DNA of 64,000 nt from Trichobilharzia szidati (taxonomy: Eukaryota; Platyhelminthes; Trematoda; Strigeidida; Schistosomatidae): assembly GCA_944472155.2 (NCBI GenBank), contig OX235279.1:146714199-146778198 (forward strand). Direction: 5' to 3'. Shown piece after piece: positions 1 to 13,200 of the stretch; position 1 is the first letter of the stretch; the number at the start of each line of letters is the position of its first letter. The notes below the pieces were generated by a model. That model saw nothing but the letters and a program-made list of their open reading frames with translations. It made no database searches and had not been told where the DNA came from. A program made the position numbers and the translations under genes.

Positions 1-394
1 TTCCATTTTTATCCTACCTTCTAATCTTCTTGTCATCAGGACGTTGTAAAAAGCCATTTTAACTTGGGATTCCTCTTCACACATGAAGCCGATAGCTGAA
101 TTGAGATATATTGTTGCGTTCCTGTCTAAATCATTTCCAGAAAGGATATACTAGTAATAAGATGAGAATTTTCTGATAAGGTTGTTTAAAAGATCATTTT
201 CTAGTTAACTTCGAAATAAATCTGCCCACCTAGAGAAACAATAGAGAGCCCATTACTACCCCCACCCACGTGTCTTTAGAGTACACCGTCAAATTCAAAA
301 TTTACAGGTTTATGTACTTTGGGTTGGAAAATGTAGAATCTAATGACAAATTAATCGAAAGGAATATTCTTTGTCCATTAATCACTCCTTTAAA
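1..394. other. No recognised feature
   Basis: AT-rich DNA, probably intron of the EAG gene whose 5' half lies upstream. No convincing exon or element was seen. Confidence 0.5.
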
Positions 395-500
395 TTAGAA
401 GTACTAGACAACGGTTTCGTCTTATTTTTGGGCTCTTCATCGGAAATGTTTGTTACGTTTTGAACATCCATCTTGTAATCAGTCACCAACAAGCAGGGAA
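395..500 (-). repeat. SINE-2 fragment with hammerhead relic
   Basis: On the - strand 445-401 reads as a hammerhead-like core: CGATGAA, a weak stem II around CCCAAAAATAAGAC, then GAAAC-CGTT-GTC and TAGTAC. The GAAA box and the GTC cleavage triplet are intact. U4 of the core is C here, and stem I no longer pairs, so it is likely inactive. Confidence 0.55.
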
Positions 501-554
501 TCAATTTTCCACATATTGGTTTTGTATGACTACAATATAATCTCATCTGTTACA

Positions 555-700
555 GTTTGAAAGTATGCACATGTGGTTGTGGGTCAGCACTGTTAAGTAT
601 TCTACAACTAAGGAGAAATGAGTGGTCAGTACTCCATGGTTTTCAGTAGTTCCCCAAATGATGTCCTCTCGTGAAGAAATGTACCCTGAAGTTACAGATA
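555..700 (+). repeat. SINE-2 fragment with hammerhead relic
   Basis: Positions 581-640 align with the same unit: CAGCACTG, a decayed core, ACAACTA, GAAAT, GTC, AGTACTCC. The tail CCATGGTTTTCAGTAGTT follows, as in the other copies. The conserved GATGA is lost. Confidence 0.45.
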
Positions 701-904
701 CGCTCATCACTTTATGCCGAAATGGATGTTGTAAAAAACATTTTACTCAATGCTTCATTCACAGTAAATCACTCTAATTTATAGAGGTTTCATTCGTATC
801 TCCGCATACAATTTGTTGGAGAAATATCTGAACTTATCAAGTTGAACAAATAACTCTTTTTAAATGGTTTCACTATATTTTTTAAGTGTTAGTGTGTAGG
901 GATT

Positions 905-1260
905 TGATTGGTTACATGTCTAATCACGAGGTGATATCATTCGGAGAACCATTAAAAACCAAGCAGTACTAGACAGCAGTCTCGTTCTAGTTTGGGACTC
1001 TGCTACAGTATGCATTTGGCAGATTTCGAACACAGGACCTCCAGGTTGTGAAAAGAACTCGTAGACCATTCAGTTACTGAAACCAGATCCAATGGTCCAT
1101 GAATTCTATCTCCTGACATTTCTCAATATGTAGCGCAAATGCCAGCCAATGTCATCAGGAAGGAACCTGACAAACTTAGTGGATCCTGGTGGTTACAAAT
1201 TTTCACTATAACTCCAGGTGACTTCCTGTATAGAGCCAATCGCTAGTGAAGATTATTACT
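905..1260 (-). repeat. SINE-2 family copy with tRNA-like part and hammerhead relic
   Basis: The - strand shows the family order. A flanking block (1260-1090) is shared with 55247-55410. A decayed B-box-like segment follows, then at 1014-964 a hammerhead-like stretch with GAGTCCCAAACTAGAAC, GAGAC, TGCT, GTC, TAGTACTGC, and the tail GGTTTTTAATGGTTCT. The core GATGA and GAAA are both mutated. Confidence 0.55.
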
Positions 1261-1639
1261 GGTTAGAAAAATAGTGACAGTCAAGCATAACTTGGCAACT
1301 ATTTGGAGTTATTCAAAACTATAGACCTACGGCTTAGGGACGACCATTGAACACACTAACCAAGAGAATGGGGCTTTATTATTCAGCATTGCAGTTAGTA
1401 ATGCTTACGGTAACGCTGCGCAAACACATAAAATATGGTGGGATTAAGTAACAGTCTTAAATTCGTATATAATAGGATATGAAAAGAGTCTGATAACCGA
1501 AGTCTTCTTTATTTGAACACGTGGGAGAATGTGCTATGATTTAGTAGTTCCAGAGATTTCTGGAATACATTTGAAAGACTTCGATGCCTTCACTTATCTG
1601 AGAAGCATCGTTTCAACTACAGACACAAGTTCCATGGAT
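1261..1639. other. No recognised feature
   Basis: Presumed intron sequence without exons or repeats that I recognise. Confidence 0.4.
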
Positions 1640-2186
1640 GACGGTGTCGAAACGAGAATCTGAAAGGGAAGACAGACATTCATCTTCTGCACTCCGCTGA
1701 AGCAGAAACAATAAATTCGGATTTTCAACACCAGTGTTTGCTTAGTCAGCCACTGTTTTTAATATGGATAAGAAACTTGGTGGTGGCGTGTCACAGAAAG
1801 CGTCTCCAACAGGTTGCTTCAGATTTCTGTCAATAACTGCTTCCGCAAGCCGCATACTGAAGATTAGATGGCCGATCAGAAGGAAACTCGACGAACGAAG
1901 GAGCCGAGAACTTATTGCTCAAGAAATATGCAGACACACACTGAGGAGACCTATAGGTAAAGTCAAGCGTCTGGTCCTCAAGTGGAACGCAGGTAATAAA
2001 TGACGAGTAAGGCGTGTGGCTGAGGGTGACATGGAGGAGATCATGTAAGGAGGAGATGAGAGCTTATGTGGAATCTTGGAGTCAGATAGAGAGGACTGCA
2101 TAGAACAGGACGAAGTGAAGATGTACTGTTGAAGCTGAATGTTTCACTCTGAACGCAAGGGAATAATAATAATATTATAATAATAC
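1640..2186 (+). mobile_element. RTE-A LINE, 3' end fragment
   Basis: The conceptual reading has several frame breaks but follows the C-terminal domain of the longer copy at 62460-62982: a stretch like FSTPVF, then QISVNNCFRKPH and RRPIGKVKR. The noncoding tail has ACATGGAGGAGATCATG and ends AAGGGAATAATAATAAT, the RTE-A terminus. 5' truncated. Confidence 0.6.
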
Positions 2187-2329
2187 GGATTTCTAGTATC
2201 CGTAATGTGAACGCAAGAAAAGTAATGTCATCCAGTCAATAATGCTGTCTCACTCTTCGCGGTACATATATCCAATAAACAAGGTAATATGGAAGGTCAT
2301 GAATTGGCATAAGTTAGAATTCATGCACT

Positions 2330-2545
2330 GGTCGGTCACTGGATCGGGTCTCAGTGGCTTAATGGTCTACGAGCTAGCTCGCCTTGTAACCAGGAGGTCG
2401 CGGGTTCGAACCCTGGCGGTGGGTGCATACTAATGAAGAGTCACAAACTAGGACCGAGGAAACAGCTGTCTAATACTCCCTGCAGATTTTCCAATGGTTC
2501 CCTAACTGATGTCAGCTCATGATGAAATCCTCCACCTAATATGAA
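2330..2545 (+). repeat. SINE-2 copy: tRNA-like head plus hammerhead relic
   Basis: This is the best-preserved head of the family: an A-box-like TGGCTTAATGGTCTACGAG near 2353 and a B box GGGTTCGAACCCTGG at 2402-2416. Directly after it, 2421-2480 reads GCATACTAATGAAGAG, CAAACTAG, GAAAC-AGCT-GTC, TAATACTCCC. Stem I (GGGTGCATAC with TAATACTCCC) and the GAAA and GTC elements can be made out; G5 of the core is A here. The tRNA resemblance is to the promoter boxes only; it is not a functional tRNA gene. Confidence 0.7.
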
Positions 2546-3218
2546 ATAAGACGAAGCCACAGTGTGGCAACATTTCAAAAATTCACATTGGTCATTAATG
2601 ATGCTGTTTTCCTCAGCTGCTTTAGCTATCTACGTCTTTTGTCTGTTTCCTTGTTTATTTTGTTAAAAATAATGCAGAATGCTGTAAAATTATTCTACCC
2701 TACCCCACATCAACCCCACCGAAGATAGGTAACTGTTCTGTGAAACGGAAAAAAATAGAAAACTCTATCAGTTCATAACTCACATAAATTAATTAAGTTC
2801 AATTTTGAAAATCACTGACATTTCCACAATCTCAGTATCTTTTCAGAATTTTTCTTATGACCTCCGGTATATCCTACGCCACCCGGTTTGTATATATATT
2901 ATTGTCATAGTCAAAAAGTGATCGGTGTGTGTTCTCATTATTGTATCGCTTTGTCAAAGTTAAAATTGAACACAGCACATTACTGTTATTCGTTCACTGT
3001 TCCAATGACCTGAATAACCTAAATAGTTAATTGAGACACAAAGAAATGTGTCATTTACAGTTTCGGCTTAGTTCGTTTTTATTATACTTATATTTAAATG
3101 TTTCCCTTTTGAGAAATTAATGTTTTTAAATCGTGTTCTGGTTCTTTTCCTCTGATTTTTGAGAAAAAAACATATTCTCTTTATTATTCTCACTGTTTTG
3201 TGTGTGTATGTGTTGTAG
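2546..3218. other. EAG intron upstream of exon a
   Basis: Plain AT-rich intron. A T-rich tract and TG repeat lead to the acceptor at 3217-3218. No exon or element seen. Confidence 0.55.
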
Positions 3219-3360
3219 AATCCTCCACTTCCACGGACAATGACTTATGTAACATCCCTGTACTTTACATTATCCCTGATTACAAGTATCGGTTTTGGTA
3301 ATGTATCAGCTACAACATTTGGTGAGAAATTGGTTGCTGCTGTTTTCATGCTTATAGGAG
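3219..3360 (+). CDS. EAG channel exon a: pore helix, filter, start of S6
   Basis: The exon follows a TGTTGTAG acceptor and ends at GGAG|GTGAGT, in phase 1. It encodes 47 residues. They include [20 protein letters not shown], which contains the P helix and filter, then [20 protein letters not shown]. Residues GFGN sit at positions 25 to 28 of the encoded fragment. The open frame before the acceptor is blocked, so this is an internal exon. Confidence 0.93.
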
Positions 3361-6300
3361 GTGAGTTATGCCGGTGTCTTTTGTGAAGGAGTCTTTATTG
3401 AACTATCTGTCTTTCTCTGTATAAATAATCATAGGAACAAAATAAGATTAGCAGTGGAAATGACAAAAATAATCAACATAATCTAGAATTCAAAGCCTTG
3501 ACAGTATTGCTGTATAGCGAAGGAACATCAAAGGCCTTATGTAGGATTCTGAATGAGGCTGGAATCAGTTATGTTGGCATTTAAACCAACCAACCAACCA
3601 ACCAACTCTCTCAGAGATAAACTTTGTTGACTACCTTAAGGAACGCGATGCATCCAATTAAGATAAAGGATATGATTTACCAAATACCATATATTGATAG
3701 CTTGCAGACTTTCATCAACAGCTGCCCACTTCGCTGGCTGCCTCCATCTTGAAGATGAAATGGCCAGAAATAATTGGCAGCCCAGACCCTGTTGCTCAAC
3801 ATATATGAAGGAGAAAATGCAGATGTTACGGGCACACGTTGAAGAGGCCGTCGAATGACATTGCGCGCAATGCTGGCCATCGGTCGAGTGGAATCTTAAT
3901 GGGAAGTGACGAGGGTGACATGGAGGAGATCGTGCTAGTAGGACATGGGAGACTATGGTTAATCATGAAACCAGCTGAAGGGAACAGCAGGAAATGGAAG
4001 AAAGTGGAGATGTGTTGTTGAAGCCCTATATTCCACTCGGAATCCAAGGGAATAATAATAATGTACTGACTGTGAGGTCAATTAAAAAATTTAGCTATAC
4101 CTAGAATGATACCGTTATACCGTTACACAATAGGTACCATACAGTCACGAATATGTGAAAGCTTAAAATAGTATTTGATACTGGTGAGGTTCGAATCGGC
4201 TCAATTTGCTGCTGCAGTAAGCGTCATGAATTGTCCCTCGATTTTAATTAAACATATATGTAAATACTACTGTGGTGGTGGGATACAGACAATGTGTGCC
4301 AACGGAATATTGTTCTTACATATTCCCACAGTTCAATACTGCATACAATATATCTATTTAAACATTCTATTTGATGTTATATATATATATATATACTTAG
4401 ATGAGAAAGCTGTGTTGCTTAGCTACAGTTCTGTGACAGTGTCAATAACTATCGTTGAACTAACTAGCACATCCCGGATAGTCTATACATCTCATTTTTC
4501 GAAATTTTTTATGCAATAATTAAAACATTTAATCGAAAAGTTATATTCACTACGTTGAACAGAATTCTAAAACAACCAATCTAGTCCAGTTTGAACGTTA
4601 GAGTGGTTATAAAATCAGTGCAGTTCACCAGACCTCTAAAAACCTCTGCATCAACCACTGGCGTCATAACACCTGGTGTTACCTCAAACTTCCATCGTTC
4701 TAGTTGCTCACGCAATACCAATCAACTCCCAGAGATGAAACCTTCATCATCCTGCTTGGTATTTCGTCCTTATAAGCAAAACCAACGCCAAGACCGTAAT
4801 AATGTTTGACACAAAGATGGTTTTAGCCAGCAACACACATACAACGACATTCTCAATGGCCATCCTTGACAATTCACTGCAGACTTCGTCACCAGTCATC
4901 ACCTGTCTGCCAAATATTCGTCAGTGTTCTTTCTCTACGTTCCGAAGGTGGTGCTAAACCTGTGATCCATTACCACAACTCCTCGCCAAACTCTCCCGTC
5001 TCGAACAACAAGTTGTTCTCAAGCGCACTACAGCTTCTAACTCTCTGATGGGGAGGAGGTCACAAGTGCGCCATATCTCCAGTAAACAACAGACCACTCC
5101 TTTGACGTCCGTCAGCCAAGTGCAAAAAATAGACGGTGTGGTCCCAGGTTGACCCCAAGTAATACGTTCCTTCTAAAGAGGGAGGTGATATGGTGGCTGA
5201 TTTCAAGTATAGGAAATAAACCAATCAGAATTGACTTACGTAAAATAACGCCCACCATTTTATCGATCATGATTACAGACTAATTGACATATCCTTGAAT
5301 CATACATTATTATGTGAAATATACTTTTCGGCTCAAATCGTTATGTGTTCCCGTTTGAGTAGTGTGGGCTTCGAATTACTGCAGCCGTTACCATTCGAAA
5401 AGCGACGCCTGATTGATGAATTCATGATGACTTTTACGAAAAAATATTTTCACATATTTTACTATTGATATTTATTTCTTGTTTTCTTCTCTCCTTCCCT
5501 CATGCTTCAAGCGTTTGGTTATGCTACAATTTTTGGTAATGTAACAACAATATTTCAAGGAATGTATGCCACACGATCACGATATCATGATATGATGGCG
5601 TCAGTGAAAGATTTCATTAAAACGCATAGTGTTCCAAAAGATCTAGCTGAACGTGTAATTGATTATGTGACGTCAACATGGGCGATAACAAAAGGGATAG
5701 ACACAGCCAAGGTGAGTAAACTGTTTCGGAGACAGTAATGAAGTCTATTCTGCCTGTAAAATTTTTTTTTGATTACAGCTTGATTCCACACCATATTTTT
5801 CTGGTACAGGTATGGAATTTTCAGCATGTGATATCGGTAGCCCAAATTTTGCAGGCCGACCATAGATATCAGGTGTGCGTCGGCAGGGGATCGAACCCCG
5901 GACCATGTGCATGGTCGGTGAGAATCCTAACCACTGTGCCACCAACGCATTGTAGTCATCAGCCAACCAACTACCATTCCCAACTGATTATTGTTGATTA
6001 AAGATAACTCCTCCAAATCCTTTACTTTTCATAGTGAGCACTAATGAATTACCTCAGGTATTTTTTAAGTGTATAAATGGATCAATGATGGCAAAAGAAA
6101 ACAACTGTGTACTACCATCCTTTCAGATGCTTATTGGGCAAAAATAAAGAATAGAGATCACGGAATAAGAACGTGGGAGTGCGTTTGAGACGACCAATGA
6201 GTGAAGGCCGTGATTTTCTCATGGGAAAGCGGTTTATTTACGAGAAAAATACACATAACTGTAATGAAACACATTGAAGATGATATTTTACACTGGAGTA

Positions 6301-9300
6301 AGCAAGAAATACTTCGCGTTTACAATCGGGAAGGGGGACGGGCGGGGCGTTGCGGTATCAGTTTTTAAGCTTCACATTTATCAAATCAGTTTCCTCTGTA
6401 TGAATAACAACCCCATCCAGTCGCATTTATTTATTTACAATGTAAATACAGGTGATAATAATAATGAAACCCTCTGTTCCTAACCACAACTTTAACGCAC
6501 TATCAACCCATTGTGCAAACATTACTTAAAACAAGATCCGGACGAAATTTGCACCTCATTTCGTGAACACCATTGACATACTGGCACTGTAATAATGGTA
6601 GGCTCTGTAATCCAACGGAGCGTAAGTGCTCAAGGTCGTTGGTGCGTTCGCGCTCCATGGTCGCTATTCTCTAGGTTCGCTAATTATTGAAAAAAAATGC
6701 TGTAAGTTCATCAATTTAGACGGCATTGTCAACATTCTGTTCCTGAAATAAGAGGGGAGACTTGTATTTCAGGTGGGATATAGTCCTTGTTGTTCTTACT
6801 TTATAAGAAGTAGAGGGTTTATTTGTTTAGCTTGCATTATCCTTTTGAATAATATATTCACTGCTAACTGCAATATGAAGTCAGCTTTTAAAAATTTCAA
6901 TGAATTAGCTAATCCCGGAGATTTCTGCTGTCTTGTAGTGATCATTTGTGTATCGGATATCTGACTTTCTTGTATTCCTTTCATTCCTAATTGAACATGT
7001 AGCTTATCAAGCTTTTGAAGTTGATTTTTCCGGGTGGAATTTTCAATCTCACGCCCCTAACCTTCCCCTTATTGTTGTGGACTTACCGCCGGCTTGTACA
7101 CAAGCTGAAGTGAGTTGACCCTGAATTGAACATTGAATACCTGTCTAGCTGGAGAGCATTTCATCATTGAATCACCGATACATCAATCAAGCTACTGAAC
7201 CCAATTTTCATCATTCAAAAAAACAAAACAATTAAACTTGACCAATATTTTTAATTTTTTCGAGCGGGTAGGGTGGAATCAGTTTGATTTAGTTAGCACC
7301 TTAGTGTTCGCAAGTGTTTTGCCGAAGGAATCTGTGAACGACTTCACTTTTCGTATCCAACCAGCAAATAATCCCCGATGATCAGCATTGAAAACACAGA
7401 AAGACGTTTCTGAGAAAATGATTACTTACCTTCACGGATTTGCAGCAAGAATTTTAAAGAAAAATCATTCGTTCATTTCCTCAGAGACGATCGGATCACA
7501 AATGGTTTACATTCATCGGTGTAGCTTCCACCCGGTAAATAAGTTAAGTGGCGTCTGTAGTTTGATTTCCCGCCAACTGACTCTAAATGCTGCATAGTTT
7601 ATTAGTCGATATTAAGTATGTTGTATGTGAGGCTAGGAACGCCAACCTCTAAAGTGAATAACACCACCGTTTCTGAAATAGTGAAGTCACAGATTAGCGA
7701 TACATTCACTTGGGTTCACTAGTCAAATTTTCTACTATTTTTCAAAATATCGAATCACTGTATATATATATATATATTTATTCCCCCAAGTTCCTAGTGG
7801 AACATAGAGCTCTAACAACATATCTCCATTTTGTTCTATTGTTCTACTGTCCTCTTCTGCTGGGTCCACAGTTGCTCATAATCCCTCATGTCCTCCTCGC
7901 ACGATCTCCTCCGTGTCACCCTCGAACCGACGACCCCCTGGTCGCTTCGCATTGAGATTGCACTCGACCGAGGGTGTGCATTGCATGCGATGCTATTCGA
8001 TGTCCTCCTCAACGTATGTTCAATCCGTTTCCATCTCCTCCTACATAACCGTAGAGCAACAGGCTCTTGGTTGGTTTGTTCTCCACCAGAGTTTCTTGTT
8101 GCTAATTCGTAGGTGTTGATGAAAGTCTTAAGTGAATTTTTTCGAATAGTTCACATCATATTACTACTGAGAAGTTATTAATACTGGTAAATCAGTAATA
8201 TATGTTACTGAAATTCCTCTCTATATATACATATGCATTATTTCGTTTCTCCCTTTTATTTCTTTTTTAAGGTATTAAATTACTGTCCAAAAGACATGAA
8301 AGCAGATTTATGCATTCATTTAAATCGTATGGTGTTCAATGAGCATCCAGCCTTTCGACTAGCCAGTGATGGGTGTTTAAGAGCATTAGCTGTTAACTTT
8401 AATACTATACACACAGCACCAGGAGATTTAATATTTCATCAAGGTGAAAGTATTGATCAACTATGCTTTGTTGTCTCTGGTTCACTTGAAGTGATTCAAG
8501 ATGATGAAATTGTCGCATTTTTGGGTAAGTTTCAGTAGTGGTAATTATGTAATACTGAAGTGCGGAATGTTTAATTTCACACACTCCCCAATTCATAAAT
8601 ATGATATTTGAGACTAGACAGCCTGTTGTCTAAACTGTCTACTAAATTCATTCATAATACTCTCAATCATGTGATTGCATATTACATTAACCATATAGCT
8701 GATTGTCTAGTTCATGAGTTTACTAGTAGTTAAAATAGTTCCATCACTAATCCGAAGTTACTGATTGAATATTGAAATACTCATCGGGGAAGCCTAACTA
8801 TGTTGCTTTTGTTTCTTCACTCAGTCAGGGATCTACACCATATTACCGAATTAAACAGTAGCAACAGTCGTTGTACGTCGGTGTCACAGCGGTTAGAACG
8901 CTCACCTACCATGCACATGGTCCGGGGTTCAATCCCCGGCCACTGACGCACTCTTTTACCTCGCTAAGCCACTAATAAGACTGGTAAAGCTTGAAGTCCT
9001 ATGTTCCACCGAGTACGTGAAGGAATAAAAAATAGTCGTTGTACAACAACGTGTTGTGACTGCCATGCAGACACAAGTGGTGGAAACAGGTGACGTCGGC
9101 GGTCTCATATGTTGCTGTAGTATGTACAGTAATGCCAGTTGTACTCAACACTTCTTATTTTTAGAAGATTTTGTTGAGTTTCGAGGTCATAATGGGAAAA
9201 CAAGCTAAATGGGTACTTGAAGAAGCAGTTTATGCCTACGTGTGTTATGTCTTAGTAGGCACTTGTGGTTTTGCTGTATTTCACATGCATGTTAGAAGAC

Positions 9301-10256
9301 AAACGACTGGAAAATATTTTTTCAAATCCTAATAACTCATTGTTCTTTTTTCTCGCACTATTCTGAAAAGCAAATTATTGTAATCAACTCCAACAAATAT
9401 CTGCAAATTTTATGGATACCATTATAAGAAAACTTTAGTGATATTATTGAACTACTGATAAGTAGAATAAATGTTTTTGACACTATTTTATTTCAGCTGC
9501 GTCAATAAAGAGTAATTGTAACAGAGTCTGACATCATTCGGTTTTTTTTCTGGTTATCGTTTCATTGCCTTGCGAGCTATTCATAAAATATTTGTGTGAT
9601 GTAAAAGTGAAATTTATTCGCGTCAGTAGTCGATGATATCCGTGTAAGTTCATCAAAATCAGGAAGATTTTTCGAACTACGCCTGGTCTGAAAGAATGAC
9701 TAGATAAACTACTACAAGGGAAAATAACATTTATAAAATTATATTTGTAAAATATCAGCGAAATTGAAATGAAAATAACATAAATTGAAAGCATAGAATA
9801 ACCAACTACTGTCAAAATCAACAAATATGAACTTGTATAACTAATGGATTAAATTTATTAAAAGCTTGATAAACTACTGAGACTAATTTCAAGTAGGCAA
9901 ACTAGATTAACAAAAAATGTTTTGACAATCACAGAAAGCAGCAAATGTTAATGCAGGAGGATTTAATGGATTCATCGAATTTCGGCAGATCTTGTCACCA
10001 CATACACACATATTTTGGACTACAATCTATTAACAATCTAATTGCAGATAACTTTTGAAATTCTGATCTTAATGATTCGATGTTACTCTTTTTAAAATCC
10101 ACTAATGTTGTCAATAACAGTCTTTCATTATTACGGATATATAACTATAGAACCTGATGATGAAGCTATCGAAAAGAATTTTCTTTGTTCAGTAATCAGT
10201 CTTTTGAAATTTCGAATGAACATCTTTAATCTAAATCAAGAATTGCAAACTGGACA

Positions 10257-10298
<42 letters not shown>

Positions 10299-13200
10299 GA
10301 ACGAGTTTGGAATATTGTGCCTATAAAAGCCTCCACAAATGCAACAGTCTTTCTGTTTGTTTGCCCATTGACAAAAGTGAATAACTCGACAACGTGATTT
10401 TCATGTCCCAAGTCTATATGATGTTTCGTTATCGAAATTTTTGTTACTGACTTCAGTTTTGTTAAACCGCTTGGGCAAATACTCCACTACACACGCGTAG
10501 ATATTATCGCATTTCCGTACGACCAAGGCTGAAGTCCTGTGTAGTTAGAGTCTAATCTCTGCAAAAGCAAAATGAGCAACTAAGAAGCATCAATAGCAAG
10601 AAGATGAACAAGATTTCAAGTACACAGGCAGCGAGTAAACCTCCTTGATATCATGATAATCATTAGTGAAATGTACTAGTTCACGATTCTATTTTTCATA
10701 CCTGTGTGATTGCTTCAACTTTAGACAGCCCTTAAAAGTGCATTACTCCTAATTATTCACATGATAGTCGGATGATTTATTTGTATAGACACTATCAAAA
10801 TGATAGGAGTTACATCGAAGGTTGACTGTCTGCTGTATTAATGCATATCGCCCACATGCATAAAGGCAGCTTTTCAAAATCAATTCGAAATACGCCTGCT
10901 GCTGAAGTAAGAATGTGTGTCAACAAGTCAAAGAAATAACAGGATTTTGTCCATCGCGTGACTAATCTTTGTTTAGATAAAAGGGTTGCACTCCCGCGCG
11001 TTAATTCAACTCCTTCGTTATCCTTCTTTCAGAATTGTTTGCATATTCTGACTGATTTATTTGTTATTCAGCCAATATGAATGCATAATTTATGTTTATT
11101 CACTTCGATTTTGTACAACCCTTTCTAATTTTCAAGGTCGTGGTGATGTATTCGGTGAACCCTTCTGGAAAGATCCCAACAGTATGAGTCATTCAGCGGC
11201 TACCGTCCGTGCACTCACCTACTGTGATTTACATTGTATTAAAAAAGATTGTTTATTGCAAGTATTGAAGTTCTACTCGGCATTTGCAAACAGTTTTGCG
11301 CGTAATTTAGTGCTCACATATGATTTAAAAACACGGGTAAGTAAAAACCAAGATTATTATTATCGTAATTTTTTTCCTTCACGGTCCCCAATGGAACATA
11401 GGGCTTCAAGCTAGTGGCTTGAAGTTTCTGTAACAGTGGTGATTATTTTGACAGGATGGGGTTGCTAGCCTCATGCCCAACCTTTCCTCTTCACCAGAAT
11501 TATTTCTGGCTTAGCGAGGTAAAGGAGTGCGTTGGTGGCCGGGGATCGAACCTCTGACCACGTTCATGGTTGGCGAGCGTCCTAACCGCTATGCCACCGA
11601 CGCGCTTAGAATAATCGTTATTATTATGATTGTTCCCTTGATTTCCCAGTGGAACACAGGGCTTCGACATCACGCCTCCACCTTGTCCTTTACTGTTTGA
11701 TCCTACTCAGTCGGCTCCCTGATTTCTCATAAGCTGTCATCTCCTCACACGATCTCCTCCATACCAGTCTGGGATACTCTTCCATCTCGTCGTTTCCCAC
11801 ACGAGTGATGGCCTGGCACGTGATACCTATCATCCAATATTGTCAGCGTGTGTTCCGTCAATCTCCATTTTCTTCTTAGTATTTGTTGAGTAATAGATTA
11901 TCGCTTGTTGGTTCATTCGCAGTTTCTTGTTGATAATTCTTTCTAACTGGTCATCTGACATTCAATATGGAACTAATGAAGACAGCTGTTGATCAAAAAC
12001 CTGCACTGGCGTTTTACAAACGCTTTAGTTAATGCACTTGACAAGTTTCTAACCCACATTGAAGCAGTGGTTGACTTGATTTCAGTGTTGGAAATCTGAA
12101 TTTAATTTTTTATGCTGAGGCAGAGTGCTGAATATTTCAAAACTGATTTCTAAACAAAAATTAACACTGACAGAACTCTCTTCTCCCACCAACTTCCTTT
12201 TTTTAAATTGACGCTTTTTCCTTCTAAAGGCTACAGTACAGTCATGAAGTTAGGTAACTTTGAGCCGGAGTTTCATTAGTTTAAATCCGCTGCCTTCAGT
12301 ACTGTCTCATTTCATAAGACTTGATTGTTCATTAATCATTATACGGGATGGATGTGTGGGAAAAAAGCTGTCTTCATGCAACTATCTCTGGGACCACCTT
12401 GGAAAATACCGACTTCATTTTCAATTTGACAACATTATTTTATTTAAGTTGACGTTTTTTTCCTTTTTCCCATTGACTGACTGAACCAAAATGTCTGGAT
12501 TCTGTTGACATGTCAGCCGGCCCGAGTACATTGATGGGTAGAAAGTGACTTGCAATGGAATCCAGGATACGCATTTCGTTTGATTTGGTGTACCTGCAAT
12601 CTCCAGTGACTGATGGTAATCTCAATGAAACTCGATAGGCAAAAATATCAGTTCATTCTGTCAGCAGTAAAAATAACCAAAACAGATCGACTTAAAAAAG
12701 TGGTGACTTGTGGCTGTTGGACAAGAGGTGCCTGTGGTGGCCTAATAGGTCTAGAGGATAACACTGTGGAGTTTGAAAAGAAGGGATCTAATGGTTACAG
12801 GTACACCCAGATGAAGAGTTCCAGATGAGACGAAATTCTAGTCTTGGATTCCACTGCTAGCCACCATCCACAAAATAATATTCGTCACATAACACCGAAT
12901 TAATATCATCTCTATTTACAAATCATTTTCTTATGGATTCTAATTATGCATTCACCAACCGCATTTAATGCCTGTGGTTCTATATATAGAATGAAATGAC
13001 ACAATTCATAATGCATGCATTTCACTTTATCAATAGACAGTTAGGGGTGTATGTTTTTCCTAATAATGAAGACTAAGCTGTAGTAACCAAAACTGACTCG
13101 TTTCGATTGCAACTCAGGGAACCGATCTTTACATTCTACTGTACAGAGCTGTCCAAAAGGTCTGCGAGAGATGTACACTCACAAAGTGCTTCAAAGACAG

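Noticed and set aside
401..640. Active hammerhead ribozyme
   Set aside because: Every copy in the window has at least one change in the conserved core, so activity is not claimed.
5160..5240. LTR of a Gypsy element
   Set aside because: Only a purine tract and TG start were seen; no second LTR or flanking duplication was found.
10226..10411. Small protein with an Ile run
   Set aside because: It is the translation of a TAA microsatellite.
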